Below, piece after piece: positions 1 to 11,499 of a stretch of 64,000 nucleotides of DNA. The DNA is taken from NCBI GenBank assembly GCA_023935145.1, contig CM043700.1, positions 99,614,400-99,678,399 on the forward strand. The letters are read 5' to 3'. Made by a program: the position numbers and the translations under genes. Numbering within the stretch: position 1 is the stretch's first letter; every line of letters starts with the position of its first letter. This stretch comes from Bretschneidera sinensis. Its lineage: Eukaryota > Streptophyta > Magnoliopsida > Brassicales > Akaniaceae. The notes under the pieces were generated by a model that did no database searches, had not been told where the DNA came from, and saw only the letters and a program-made list of their open reading frames with translations.

Positions 1-1060
1 GGCAATAGAATAAGAGGTTCGATTCCTTTGTAACTAGCTTGGATTTCATGAAGAGCTACTATGATTCGTGCTTGTACTACAACGGTCACAGGGTGGAGGA
101 AATGGTGATCATCCTCATCTATGTTGATGATATGCTGTCGGTTGGGAGTAGCATGGAGAGGATAGGAAAATTGAAGTCTCAACTCAGTTCGGAGTTTGAG
201 ATGAAAAATCTTGGTCATGCACAGAAGATCCTTGGGATGAGTATAATCCGGGAAAGGGAGAGAAACAGGTTGAAGATTTCTCAGACCTCTTACATAGAAA
301 AGATGATATCTAAGTTTTCTATAGAAGATTATAAACCAATAAGGGTTCCCCTTGTTGGTCATTTCAAGTTCTCCAGGAATCAATATCCGAGATCGGATGA
401 AGAGAATAAGGAAATGGAAAAGGTCCCTTACTCTATTGTGGTTAGATCAGTCATGTTCATGATAGTAAGCACTAGACCCGAAATTTCTCATGCAATGAGT
501 GTTCTTAGCAGGTTTATGAGTAATCCCGGAAATGAACATTGGCTTAGGATGAAGTGGTTATTGAGGTATTTGAAGGGAAACCCAGATGTGGGGCTTGTTT
601 ACGAGAAGAGGGGTAAGTCCATCTATACTGAGATAAGAGAAGATCGATTACTTTGTACTTCTTCAACTTAAACGGATGTTGTATAAGTTGGAAGGGTCAG
701 TTGCAACCAGTGGTAGCACTCTCAACAACCGAGGCAGAGTATATAGTGGCAACGGAAGCCATTAAGGAGGCTATGTGGTGCAAAGGGTTGTTAGAAGAGT
801 TGAAGGTCCTAAAAGAGCAGGTGGTGTTGTATTCGGATAGCCAAAGTGTGTTGCATTTGTGTAAGAATCCAGTGTTCTATAAGAGGACAAAGCATATGGA
901 TGTTCGATATCATTTCATTCAGGAAAATGTTATAGAATGATGCATTCATGTGGACAAGGTGGCCACAGAAGAAAATTCTGCAGATTTAGGCACTAAGGTT
1001 CTACCTCTAAGCAAGTTTAATCATTGCCTTGGACTTCTTAGGATTGGAGTCGGATGATAT
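1..1060 (+). pseudogene. Copia retrotransposon pol 3' fragment (reverse transcriptase/RNase H), broken
   Basis: This is the 3' part of a Ty1/Copia polyprotein. The first open stretch (39-671) carries the reverse transcriptase core with an intact YVDD at about 120-131 (IYVDDML) and the typical stretches KILGMSI and RPEISHAMSVLSRFM. A second stretch in another frame (653-940) carries the RNase H end, with LSTTEAEYIVATEA, an SDSQSV motif and the TKHMDVRYHF block. The normal SDxDxAG region of RNase H between them is missing, so a deletion plus frameshift has destroyed the ORF; a stop follows at 940. The element begins outside the window. It ends in the LTR starting at 1139. It is certainly a Copia remnant; the Tork-like lineage is only a guess from the TTEAEY wording. 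Confidence 0.9.
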
Positions 1061-1138
1061 GGTGAATCAAGTTGAGTTTAGATCATGAGTTCTCCACACA
1101 ATGAGTTTGGGTTTAATTGCTTAGACAAAAGTAGAGAT

Positions 1139-1709
1139 TGTTAGGAATTTGTCTAAGAATTGAAGAATGAGGAGTTCAACATCAGTTCCAGGTGTGCACC
1201 GCGGCACAGGTGGTGTGCGTCTCGGCACAGCCTCCCCAATGCCGCAGCAGCCAGCAATGGATGAAGACCTGGGAGGTGTGCGCCCTTGCACAGCCTCCCC
1301 CGTGCCACAGCCTCCCCCGTGCCACAGCCTCCAATAGGTGGCTTGTCCTGGCCCTGTTCTGCACCGCAGCATGCCCTGTTCTGAGCCGCGATGCCAGGCA
1401 CACCTGACACCAGTTCTTCAGCACTTTGAGGTGGTGCGTGGGACTTGGTTAAAATACACAGGATTTCTTAGACTCTTAGAGAGCCATGAGTCTTTAGTTC
1501 TTGAGATCTAAGGGTTGAGATTGATCTCAAAGATTGGATGAGGTAGTTGTTGCTCTATATAAAGGGTCATCTTGGAGCAACAACAACAAGACATATAAAT
1601 ACAAGTGTGAGAGTGCAAAGACACAAAACACACAAGAGAGACTCATTCAAGAGAGGCTGGTTGTTTAAAGAGATAGGCTCTTAAATCTTCAAGAGGTGAT
1701 TTTCCAACA
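1139..1709 (+). repeat. 3' LTR of the Copia fragment
   Basis: The LTR starts TGTTAGGAATTT directly after a degenerate polypurine tract (AAGTAGAGAT, compare the common Copia AAGTGGGAGAT). It ends TTTTCCAACA, giving the TG...CA ends expected of an LTR of about 571 bp. A TATATAAA box lies at 1556-1563. The first half holds an unusual GC-rich stretch (about 1190-1400) with repeated CCTCCCC and GTGCCACAG words. The partner LTR lies outside the window, so the right boundary rests on the CCAACA end alone. Confidence 0.75.
1556..1563 (+). promoter_or_regulatory. TATA box in Copia LTR
   Basis: TATATAAA lies in the 3' half of the LTR, about 150 bp before its end. This is where the U3 promoter of plant Copia LTRs normally sits. 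Activity is not shown. Confidence 0.5.
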
Positions 1710-3029
1710 TCAGCAGTAGAGAATAACAAATATCCACTAGGGGAACACACAACCCTTGAATATACCAAAAGCCTAGCACCAAAACACCACCCCCTACAAA
1801 GAGATGTATTTTTCTTCATAACTAAAATAGGAAATTATTGGAAGCACTTCACCATCTAAGAGACAAGCAACACAATGAAAGAACCAATAAGTCAAATAGC
1901 ACTCAAAATCACACCACTTATCCAAAAAAAAAAAAAAAACTCAAAATTGTATCTACCCAACACAATGTAGTTCATATATGAATTTATACTGCATATAAGA
2001 ACTCAATGACTACTTATATCCTTTGTTTTCTTTTTTTTATTTATTATAGCTTCATTTCTACATTCTGCCAGAGCACTTCCGTAAATCAAATTAAGAAGAA
2101 AAAGAGAATAATTATAAAACATCTCACTATAACAATCAGTCAAGTGCAAAACCCAATTTTGGCCTTTGGGCATTGGCTATAGCAAAAGCAATGTCCTGAG
2201 TAATAATATTGTAATATGGTATAAAAGGGAAGGGGACATACATAAGAAGAACACTACTTTGCACCCTAACTTTTTGCTTTCACGTAGAAACTTTGCAACA
2301 AACAGAACTACAAGGTTGATATAAACAATTAATGTAACTACATTACATCTTTTATACGTCCTCAAATCATGCATTACAGATCTTGTCAATTTATAACAGT
2401 GGTTACATATAAATAAATGACTTCTTATCTGCAGAAAAAAGGTGAAAGAGACTCAATCAACCCTCAGCACAGATGCCACATGCACCTGGTCGAAGACCGC
2501 TCCTAGGGGTCCACCTAAAGTTAATCTAGATATAGCCCCTAGAAATTTTTGGATAATAATATACCCCCAAGCAAAAAATACATAAGATACCATGTCTTTC
2601 TCTCTACTTGTAAGGACCTCACATCAAAGCTAAGTTACCAAAAGAATCCGCTAATCACCTCTCTGTTTATTACTGTAAAACTCTCTTAAGCAAAAGAACT
2701 GCCAAATTATCTAATCATCATATCAGGCCTTATTGCCTTAAGTGTGTTAAGTCACAAATTCCAATTTGCAAAAAACTACCAAATATAATAAATTTTGTAT
2801 TTTCTTCTGCTTGTTTCTCCAAAAACGCAGCGAGTGAATTAAACCAAACACTCTTTACACTTTTCAACAATCTGGGAGTAAACTCTATATTTTGGCTTAC
2901 AATTCGCATACCCTTTATCCTAAATGTCCTAAAAGTAAACTAGATTTTATATATGCGCGTGTTACCAACAAAACCAATCTCATAATCCACCATTCAATCA
3001 AGTCAATTCAAACCACAATAGAACTCAAT
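1710..3029. other. Intergenic stretch with no recognised gene
   Basis: AT-rich sequence with homopolymer runs (for example A15 near 1925). A minus-strand open stretch around 2455-2520 reads GGPLGAVFDQVHVASVLRVD before a stop and is preceded on that strand by a possible splice acceptor (TTTAG before GTGGACCCC). It could be a last-exon relic of an unknown gene. I could not assign it to a family. Confidence 0.3.
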
Positions 3030-3430
3030 AAAATAGCATAAACAAACGCCAGTTGGTAGTATTAAACAAGAAAAGGTGCCTGAAGAGGAATTTTGAAGAA
3101 CAAGAGCCCGAGCTCTCCTTTGACATGAATATCAGTATCAAAAGGGATAACACCTTTGGCCAAATCGTCAATCAAGTAAATGACGTCATGGATGACCTCA
3201 AGCCCATCAAGATAGAGCATAGTGTTCACGTACGAGGTCCTCCTAGCCCTTATGCGCTCTGTACCCGATCGAGACGACAACCTAATCATAGTCTAAAGAG
3301 AAGAAGTCCCTGTTGTGGACCTTGATGGTGAGAGAGAAAGAGAGGTCGAGGGTGAGTTTCGGGAACGACTTTACCCGGACGTGGTTGAGCTAGAACCTGA
3401 CGAGATAGAGGGTCGGGTCGGAAGGGTAGA
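3030..3430 (-). pseudogene. LEA_2 / NDR1-HIN1-like (NHL) gene remnant
   Basis: Reading the minus strand from about 3430 down, one frame gives LYPSDPTLYLVRF, then SFPKLTLDLSFSLTIKVHNR and DFFSLDYD. This is the LEA_2 (water-stress/hypersensitive) domain of plant NHL-type proteins. After a stop, the next frame (3289-3062) continues with YLDGLEVIHDVIYLIDDLAKG, VIPFDTDIHVKGELGLLFF and KIPLQ, matching the C-terminal half of the same domain. Just beyond, a shifted frame still shows the SC of the usual SCEVYVNTNN tail. At least two stops and two frameshifts are visible and the N-terminal transmembrane segment was not found, so this is a dead partial copy. Family members are single-pass membrane proteins with stress or defence links; nothing suggests this copy is expressed. 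Confidence 0.72.
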
Positions 3431-3439
3431 GAAAGAAAC

Positions 3440-4499
3440 TGACGTTGGATAGGAGAAAGACGGCGACAATCCCTGGCAAGGGTTCGTGGGTTCTTCACAG
3501 CAAAGGTTTGCAAGTTTTTCACAGCAAGGGCAGTGGAGCGGTGATGGGGCTCTCGGGTTCTTCATGACAAGGGTGGATTCTTTGTGGGTTCTTTACCACT
3601 TAGGCTTAGGGGTCTTCATGGCTTGCAGAGAGAGGAGTGGGTTTTGGGGTTTGAGAGAGAGATAACTGGGTCGGGGTTTGATATGGAAGATAGGTTGGGG
3701 AATTCAGTGGCGTCTATTGAATAAGAGAGAAAGAGAGAGTGCGAGAGAGAGGGGTCTTTGATTGGGGGATTTTTTTAATTTTCTTATCAAATTAGCTTTG
3801 TAAAATCAGAGACCGGGAAAACTGACACTTTTTTTTTATTTTGTGTTGGCACTTTTTTTCATAAATGTTACGAGGGATCCAGTTCGTCAATATTTTAAAC
3901 TCTAAAACTTAAAATTCTAAATCAAACCCTAAATTTTAAACCTTAAAACTTTATATTGTATTAATGTAACCAACACTATAATAATTCATAATTTTATTAT
4001 ATAATTATCTTATATATATATATATTAATTAATGATATTATAAATATTATTTATATATTACATATGTACTATAGCAATATGATATTAATTATCACTCATA
4101 ATAATTTACTATGTACATTGTTCCCAAATATAAACCTCAATTAACTCTTAACCCTAAACAATAAACATCAATCTTAAACTCTAATTAACTAACACTAAAT
4201 TACTGAATCATAAACCCTACACCCTAAGCCCTATACGATTTGTAACCATATAATGTGTTCAATTTGAATATATTATTTATTAATTAATTATTAATATATC
4301 CTAATTCATAAATAATTAGGTTATAGTTAATTATATTAGAATTATTATTTATATTATATATATTATAATAGTATTAAAATAATAAACTATATTAAATTTT
4401 CTAATTAATTAATTTTATCATTTTTAAATATTTAGTATTATACAAATATTAAATTATATTCTTATTTTTATTATAACTACCAACAATTAATTAATTAAC
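3440..4499. other. Very AT-rich intergenic stretch with telomere-like words
   Basis: No gene seen. The first part (3440-3780) is purine-rich. From about 3890 the sequence is extremely AT-rich, with scattered degenerate plant-telomere words such as AAACCCTAAA, TAACCCTAAAC and AAACCCTACACCCTAAGCCC, and a TATATATATATA tract near 4012. These words do not form a tandem array. Confidence 0.4.
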
Positions 4500-5390
4500 G
4501 AATCGTTTTGATTTGGCGCAAAAAGCTATTGTGCACTGAAATTACAAAAATTTCATGAGGCTTGCAATGACAAATTGTCATTGCCAATTTTTTTTGGACA
4601 AGCAGTCGTTGCCAAAAATAAATTTGCACAAAAAAATCATGAAGCCCGCAACGACAAATTCTTGTTCCCAACAATTTTTTGGACAATTATTTCACAACAA
4701 CAAATTGTCATTTCTAACAGAAGTTTACAAAATAACACCTTAAAAATTTCATGCAGCTCGCAACGACAAATTGTCGTTGTCAAAAAGTTTTTGGACAAGC
4801 ATTTCGCAATGATAAATTGTCATTGTCAAAACTGTTTCAGATAAACATTTCGCAACGACAATTTCTCATTGCCAAAAGTAAGTTTATAAAATATTACCTC
4901 AAAAATTTCATGAAGCTCGCAACAACAATATGTTGTTTCCAAAAACATATATGTTTGTCCGAAACTTTTTTGGAAATGACAATTTGTCGTTGCCAAAAGT
5001 AAGTTTACAAACTCAAAAATTCCATGAAGCTCGCAACGATTAATTGTCGTTGCAAAAAAGGTTTGGACAAGCATTTCGCAACAACAAATTGTTGTTGCCA
5101 AAAAATTTAATCATGACACGACATTGTCAAAACTAAATTTATAATAAAATAACATAATTAAATGTTATTCCCCTATTGTAATAGTAAACTTTCGTTGCCA
5201 AAAATGTTTTAAGAATTCACGACATTTTTGTGATTGCTTATTGATAAATTTATAATAATAATAAGGACGTATAGATTTTCTTTTTCTTTTGGCAACGTGA
5301 TTTTGTAAAAGAGTTAAAAAGTTGTTGCGAAATGTGTAATCTTTCGCAACGACTTTTTTGTCGTTGCTAAAAGTCCAGTTTCTTGTAGTA
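4500..5390 (-). mobile_element. CACTA-like (En/Spm) transposon end with tandem subterminal repeats
   Basis: The right edge at 5375-5390 reads, on the minus strand, TACTACAAGAAACTGG, one base from the common plant CACTA terminus CACTACAAGAAA. Inside it are many copies of a palindromic word of the type GCAACGACAAATTGTCGTTGC. Around 4540, 4636, 4742, 4903 and 5015 this word follows the phrase AAAAATTTCATGAAGCTCGC, forming degenerate tandem units of about 95-160 bp. Dense subterminal repeats in both orientations are typical of CACTA elements, where they bind the transposase. No transposase ORF and no matching left end were found, so this is a truncated or non-autonomous copy. Confidence 0.6.
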
Positions 5391-5530
5391 TGAGGAAAAT
5401 AAGGCTCGATCAACATTGATTTTAACCATACCACTTCTGGTGGTTTCCACTTCACATTGGCACCATCCAACGTACCTCCCACCATCGTGCACAATGCCTT
5501 AGCTTCATAAAAATCGTGCATAAGCCTCAT
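5391..5530 (-). pseudogene. RNase H (RVT_3, LINE-type) domain start, broken by the CACTA end
   Basis: The minus strand reads LDGANVKWKPPEVVWLK and then, one base out of frame, VKINVDRALFSS. Together these resemble the start of the RVT_3 RNase H domain of plant non-LTR elements (W.PP..GW.K.NVDGA..). The reading stops exactly where the CACTA-like terminus begins at 5390, as if the transposon had inserted into this domain. The rest of the domain was not found left of the transposon. The family call rests on a short stretch. Confidence 0.5.
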
Positions 5531-5559
5531 TTAGACCAATGAAAATATATTGTGATAAC

Positions 5560-5800
5560 ATGGTTGTAGTATTCTCTACAAAGAATAGTAAAAAAATCTG
5601 GTGGTGCAAAATACATAGAGTTTAAATTTTTTAAAATTAGTGAATGAGTTGATAATGGTGATACTTTCCTTGAGCATGTTGAAACTGGGATCATGATCGT
5701 TGCCCATTAACCAAGGGTCTTGGGCTTTTGATTTTGTTAAACATGTTGATAAAATGGGTATTGTGGACTTATTTTGATGTATTTTGCTAGTGGAAGTATA
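5560..5800 (+). pseudogene. Copia pol C-terminal remnant (RNase H tail)
   Basis: Across shifting plus-strand frames the DNA encodes pieces such as IEFKFFK, VDNGDTFLEHVETG and DFVKHVDKMGIVDLF. These match the C-terminal block of Copia RNase H, which normally reads ...HI.T..M.ADPLTKGL....F.EHV..MG. Stops and frameshifts break it. A polypurine tract (AAGTGGGAGA) at 6429-6438 followed by an LTR start confirms a plus-strand Copia 3' end. Confidence 0.6.
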
Positions 5801-6428
5801 GTATGTATTTTTTAGACTTTGTTTTACTATGCTATGGTTAATAAAATGAATGATGATCATCATTGGTTCTTTTTATATTAATATCATTGTTAATGTTATG
5901 GATTCATAATTGTGTGCACATTTTGATATGGCATGTCATAATGTATAAAATCTTAAGACTTAGTGTTTATCTTAAGTGCGGGGCTATTATGCCAACTTTT
6001 CTGTATGTCTCATGATAACATCATGTTGTGGGCTCATTTGTTGGAGACATTGGCTTATTGTTGAAGCATTGAGATTTCTTATATTGTTTTGGAGAAATCA
6101 TTTTGAGGATCGACAATGAAATAACATGTTTGAGATCACATTTTGGATGCTATTTTCATTGCCACACTACTATATTTGGATCCATGTTGGTAAAGTTTAT
6201 TAGAATTTGTAAACATGGATTGATCTTATGCCAATAAATGACATAATGGCTGCCACGATTCTATCTTGATAGCTTTACTGGATCAGATAATATTTGATGT
6301 GCGTCTAAGGACTATGTTTTCAAAATTTGTGGTCACATTAAAACTTAGTCATTCAACCCGAGAGTCATTTTGTAAAATATCATCTTTTTTTTTTCAAAAA
6401 TAACTTATAAGTACAAATAATGTTGCCC
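5801..6428 (+). other. Untranslated spacer of the Copia remnant
   Basis: Non-coding stretch between the end of the pol remnant and the polypurine tract. No ORF or recognisable domain. It is probably the 3' untranslated part of that element. Confidence 0.4.
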
Positions 6429-6439
6429 AAGTGGGAGAA

Positions 6440-7154
6440 TATTAGAAACACTCTATGTTGTGGGCTAACATATAATTTTCTTATTTTCATTTTTTACTAA
6501 ATCGGGTTGAGGTTGGCTGATGCAGGTCGGAACCTGCAATATGATTGATAGTCCTGGGATGTTGCTTAACCGGGGGCAACGGATGACTATCAACATTGCT
6601 AATCGTGGATGTCACTCAACATGACCAAGTCACACACTTGATTTGTAGGAGGAATCACTCAACTCTAGAGCAAAGGATTTTCTAAAGAAATATTTTCAGA
6701 TTAAAAGCTGCTTTCTTTTCTATTCTCGTTCATATTTATAGAGATTACATTGTAGGAATTCAAGACAAAAAATAAATGCAAAAATACATTTCCAATACAA
6801 TTTCAACTTACTAGATAGTTAAAACATATTTTCTAAACAAAAAATTTCAAAATATTAACTCTAATAATGATGATTCTTTGACAGCCCCAAAACATAAAGA
6901 AATGACAATGACTTTTTGACCTTTTTTTTGTCGGCGACAATTATGCCTATGCATCATTGGGTTTATATGAGACATAATTGATAGACCTAATATTGTGTGA
7001 TCATTGGGCTAACACACCTACTTATGTGTAGATGTGGGTTTGATATATAGTAGTGTGGCCTTTAGATAACTTGTGGGCTATGATAGGTGGGCCATTAGGG
7101 TTATATATATAGAATTGGCTAGGTCCCCACCTTTCTCTCAACAAACCGTGATTT
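6440..7154 (+). repeat. Copia 3' LTR, left part, cut by the Tekay element
   Basis: Directly after the polypurine tract AAGTGGGAGA the sequence reads TATTAGAAAC, a one-base variant of the usual TGTTAG LTR start. A TATATATATA box lies at about 7101-7110, followed by a plausible transcription start. The reading is cut at 7154 by the Tekay LTR. The rest of the LTR probably resumes at 16259, behind the target duplication (GATTT at 7150-7154, GCTTT at 16259-16263). A stretch at about 6515-6900 inside this LTR looks foreign but could not be classified. Confidence 0.5.
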
Positions 7155-8542
7155 TGTAACTACCAATCTCGGGTTAGCCACCCCCGAAACGATGTCATCA
7201 CATTTTGAAAATCCCAACACGACACATATATGCAACAATGAAAATAAATAACAACAAAAGAGATTTTTACATCAATCATCAACCCTCAACATGGAAGCTA
7301 CATCAATCTGATCTTTAAACATTATATACAACGTAAAATGCATGCATAATTAAAAATATATTTTATTTTATTTTCTCATTAGTTTGAGGATGTTGATACG
7401 TACGTGGCTTATAGAAAAATAATTTTGTCTCACTCTCAACCCACCAGACTATTTGTCCTGTCTGCTACCTGAAATCATTGTACAATGAGAGATGAGCTTC
7501 ACAAGCTCAGTGAATTAAATTTATTAGAAGTACTCAATCTGTGTAAATAGTCTTTCAATATTTAATCAATTATATTTTACATAACTCGATAATAGCATTC
7601 TACTATCACCACACATATCACAAGTCTCATTCTCTATCAATCTCTTCTTCTTATTTATTGGTTCACCTCAAGGCCATTAATTATCTCATAATTACTTCGC
7701 AATGAGGTTCACATCATAAAGTCTACCATTTATATGGTTCTTATCACCATAACTGTCTCTTTGTGAGACTCATCCCTCTATAAATAAATTCACAATAACA
7801 CAACACACATCAGCATTTCAATAATGCAAGCAATAATTAAAACAGATGCAATGTATGAATTATTATTATGGGAACGTCTTCCCACATGTCGACATGTTTT
7901 TATTATCTTAGACTGGCTGCCCTCCCGGTTATTTTCTTTATAGCTTATCCGGACTGTCACAGATTTATTTTCAGTATATACCGACTGTCACAGTGCCTTT
8001 TTTATTTCCAGCCTATATCGATTGTCACGATTTTTCAATTAGACCAGCACTTTCACTATTCCTATTAAGAAATAGAGTAAAAATCAAGGTTTGGACAACC
8101 CAGCTGTCACAGTTTTCAATTAAACGTTTATAAATTGAGAAAGAGTAATTTGAATTGTCAGAGGAAGAAACCAAACAGGATTCGGTAAAAATCAATTTAC
8201 AAACGTTTTAAAGCGGCAGATGCCGCACTTTCACTATTCCTATTCAACAACTACAATACATACAACACAAGTGAATACAATTTGCAACATCTAGACTTCC
8301 AGGTGTTGCATGAATTTTTTTTTTTTTACAAAACTACTTTTTTTTCTTTTTCTTTTTTCCTTTTACTGTTTACGATTTTTTTTCTTTTTCATTTTCTTTG
8401 TAACTATGCCCCCAAGCGTCCATTTTTTTAAGAATTGTTTTATTCAAATAATAATAAATATTTCACATATATTTTATTTTAATTCCATGTTATATTTATT
8501 AAATTACTTCTTTACCCTTACTTTACGAATACAGATATTACA
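7155..8542 (-). repeat. 3' LTR of Tekay element 1
   Basis: Begins TGTAAC and ends ATATTACA on the plus strand. It is about 1.39 kb, against about 2.04 kb for the 5' LTR after subtracting the nested insert. Around 8070-8150 it lacks roughly 0.7 kb that is present at about 15080-15840 in the other LTR. It holds a small perfect inverted repeat, GCGGCAGATGCCGC, near 8213-8226. Confidence 0.85.
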
Positions 8543-8599
8543 AATCTACCAACCTTATAAAAATTTCATCCTTGAAATTTCCTTACTTTACTCTAGAAA

Positions 8600-9640
8600 C
8601 CTATGTGAATAATACTTCTTCATAATTGTCTCACGTTTTTACGTAATCTCTTTAACATCCTTATTCCGCCACAGAACTTGAACTAATGTAATTATTTTAT
8701 TTCACAAAACTTGTTCTTTTTGTCTAAAATTCTCTCTGGTATTTGTATATAAGCCCAATCTTTCTGAATTTCTATAGGTTAGCTTGAAATATTTTAATAT
8801 TCATCACGTAATCACTTTCTTAAAAGTGAAGCATGAAATACATTATATAAATGTTTTAATTCTAGAGGCAAATCTAGGTTACTTACAACTAGCCCAACTT
8901 TCTCAACAACCTCATAGGATCCAACATACCTCGGATTCAACTTTCCTTTCATGTTTGAATCTCAATACACCTTTTTACTGAGATATTTTTTAATACACCC
9001 AATCACCTACTTGAAACTCAAGAGGTCTTCTTTTATTATCAATATAGCTATTTGGTCTACTCTGTGCTGCTTTATGGTTCTTTCTAACTAATTTGATCCT
9101 CTTAGTTGTTAACTTAATAATTTATAGACCAAATATCTTTCTCTCTCCAACTTTTTCTCAGCATATTGGGGTTCTACACCTCCTACCATAAAAAGCCTCA
9201 ACGGGTGCCATCCTAATATTAGTTTGATACTGGTTATTACAAGTAATTTCAATCGATGGCATGTAAGCATCCCAACTTCCTGAGAAACTCATCACATTTG
9301 TCCTTAACATATCTTCTAGTACTCTAATAATCCATTCTGTCTGAGTATGAAAAATTATATTAAATTACAACTGTGTACCCATGGCTTTCTGAAAGCCTTT
9401 CCAAAACCAAGATGTAAATCTAACATTTCTATTTGACACTATGCTTAATGGTACTCCATACAACCTCATAATCTCAGCTACATCCTTCTTTAATCCTGAC
9501 CTCCAGAAATTCTGTCTCAATCCTCCATACATCTTATTGTTACTTGGTTGCATCGAATATACATCATTATATACCTCTCTCAATATCTTCTTTCTCAACT
9601 CTGCATCATTGGGAACACAAATCCTATATTCCAGTACCAA
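8600..9640 (-). pseudogene. Tekay integrase and chromodomain, broken
   Basis: The stretch 9640-9365 encodes the zinc-binding and early core part of the integrase ([36 protein letters not shown]) joined directly to a later core part ([20 protein letters not shown]), so a large piece of the core is deleted. Lower down, in other frames, KLNPRYVGSYEVVEKVG marks the GPY/F region (about 8900-8950). PERILDKKNKF with WRN-like sequence around 8620-8770 is the decayed chromodomain. The order and motifs are those of a Del/Tekay chromovirus. Confidence 0.8.
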
Positions 9641-9879
9641 AATACCCTCACTTCAAATTTTGAACTCATATTGCTTTCTAGTAAGCATTCAATGCTTAAT
9701 TTTTTCTATCTCTTCATCTCTACCTTGCATCTCTAAAGCATTTTACCATGGATGACTGTACAACCATATTTGTTAATCATGATCCTCTATCACTGATATT
9801 CAACTTCATTCTTATCTCTATAAATCTATCATCAATTTCACATCAGGACTCCCAATAGCAATTAACCTTCTTGTAGACT

Positions 9880-10950
9880 TTCTACTCAATGCATCAGCTA
9901 TCACCTTAACTTTTTCTAGATGATAGGGAATTGTATAATCATAGTCATAAACCACTCCATCCACCATCTTTGCCTCAAATTCAACTCTCTCTGGGTAGGT
10001 AAGTATGTCAAACTCTTATAATCCATGAATATCTCACAAGTGGCTCCATACAGATGATGTCTCCAATCTTTAAAGTAAACACTATATAGCAACCAACTCT
10101 AAGTCATGAGTAAGGTAATTTCTTTCATGAATCTTCACTTGCCTAGAAGTATTGTCACAGCTTTTCGATGATACACATATCCCAAACATTGATGTGACGC
10201 ATCACTATACACCACAAATCCTTCATCACCAAAAGGAAACTCCCACACTAGAGCTGTAGGCAATTTCTCCTTTAGTAATTGAAAAATTTTTCTCACACTT
10301 CCTTCACCATGAAAATCTCACCTCTTTTCTGCTCAGTCTATATAACAGTATAATAATAGAAAATTTTTGAAAGAATCTTTTATAATAACCAGCTAACCCC
10401 AAGAAGATTATAATCTTAGTCACATTAGTTGGTCTCTCCCAACTTAACATTGTCTCTACCTTTTTTTTGTGTATCAACTGTTATGCCATTTCCTGATATT
10501 ACATGTTCTAAGAAAGTTATTTCATTCAGCCAACACTCACACTTAAAGACTTTACATATAATCTTTCTCTCCTCAGAATCTCCAACGCACTGTCTAATGT
10601 TTCACCTGTTCTTCCTCTTAGATTATATCAAAAAGTCAAATACAACCATAAACTTGTTAAGATATAGTTCAAACACTCTATTCATCAAGTCCATGAATAT
10701 TTCTAGAGCATTAGTCAATCCAAATGACATCACAAAAAGCTTATGACCATAACGTGCCCTAAAAATAGTTTTAGGCAGGTCTCCCTCCTTTATCCTTAAC
10801 TGGTGATAACCTGATCTCAGGTTTATCTTAGAAAACACTCTCACTCCTTGTAACTGCTCAAACAATTCATTTATCCTAGGTAAAAGATATTTGTTCTTAT
10901 TCAACTATCTGTAGTCTATACATATTCTTATAGTTCCCTCTTCGTTCTTC
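9880..10950 (-). pseudogene. Tekay reverse transcriptase and RNase H, broken
   Basis: Minus-strand 10904-10623 encodes RT sequence: [55 protein letters not shown] and a degraded active site where YxDD is replaced by VVFDFLI. The RNase H start FVVYSDASHQCLGYVY is readable at about 10150-10225. Several frameshifts and stops make the region non-functional. Confidence 0.85.
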
Positions 10951-11499
10951 ACGAAGAACACGTGGGCTCCCCAAATATATTAAGTCCGATAAATTGTTTA
11001 TCTAAAAATTCTTGAACTTTCAATTCTCTTAACTCAATGGGTGTCACTCTTATAGGGTGCTATTAAATATATGTGATGAATCTGGTATCACATCAATGAG
11101 AATTTAATCCCTCTATTGGGAGACAACTAGGCAACTCATCAAAAATTACATTAGAATAATCTTTCATTACTAAGATTTATTCTAACTTCTTAGTTTCCTT
11201 TCTAGAATCCATTGTGTATGCCAACTACTCCTCACAACCCTTCTTCAACTATATCCTAGCGGTCAAAGTAAAAATGAGATAGTTCGAGAGTATCTTATGT
11301 TCTCCATGAAAGTTAAACTCCTCATATCCATATCTTGAATACTACCTTCTTTATGGAACAATCAACCCAAACATAATACGTTGACAACCAATTCATTCTC
11401 AAAATCATATTATATTTAAGATAATAAATCAACTTCAGATTCTCTATCACTAATACGAATCACACAACCCTCGTAAACATTTATGATTATCATTCTATC

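Noticed and set aside
1121..1424. Several overlapping short open frames rich in Cys, Gly and Arg
   Set aside because: They lie on both strands of the GC-rich part of a Copia LTR and match no family.
3893..4240. Chromosome-end or interstitial telomere array
   Set aside because: The telomere-like words are degenerate and dispersed, with no tandem run of the TTTAGGG type.
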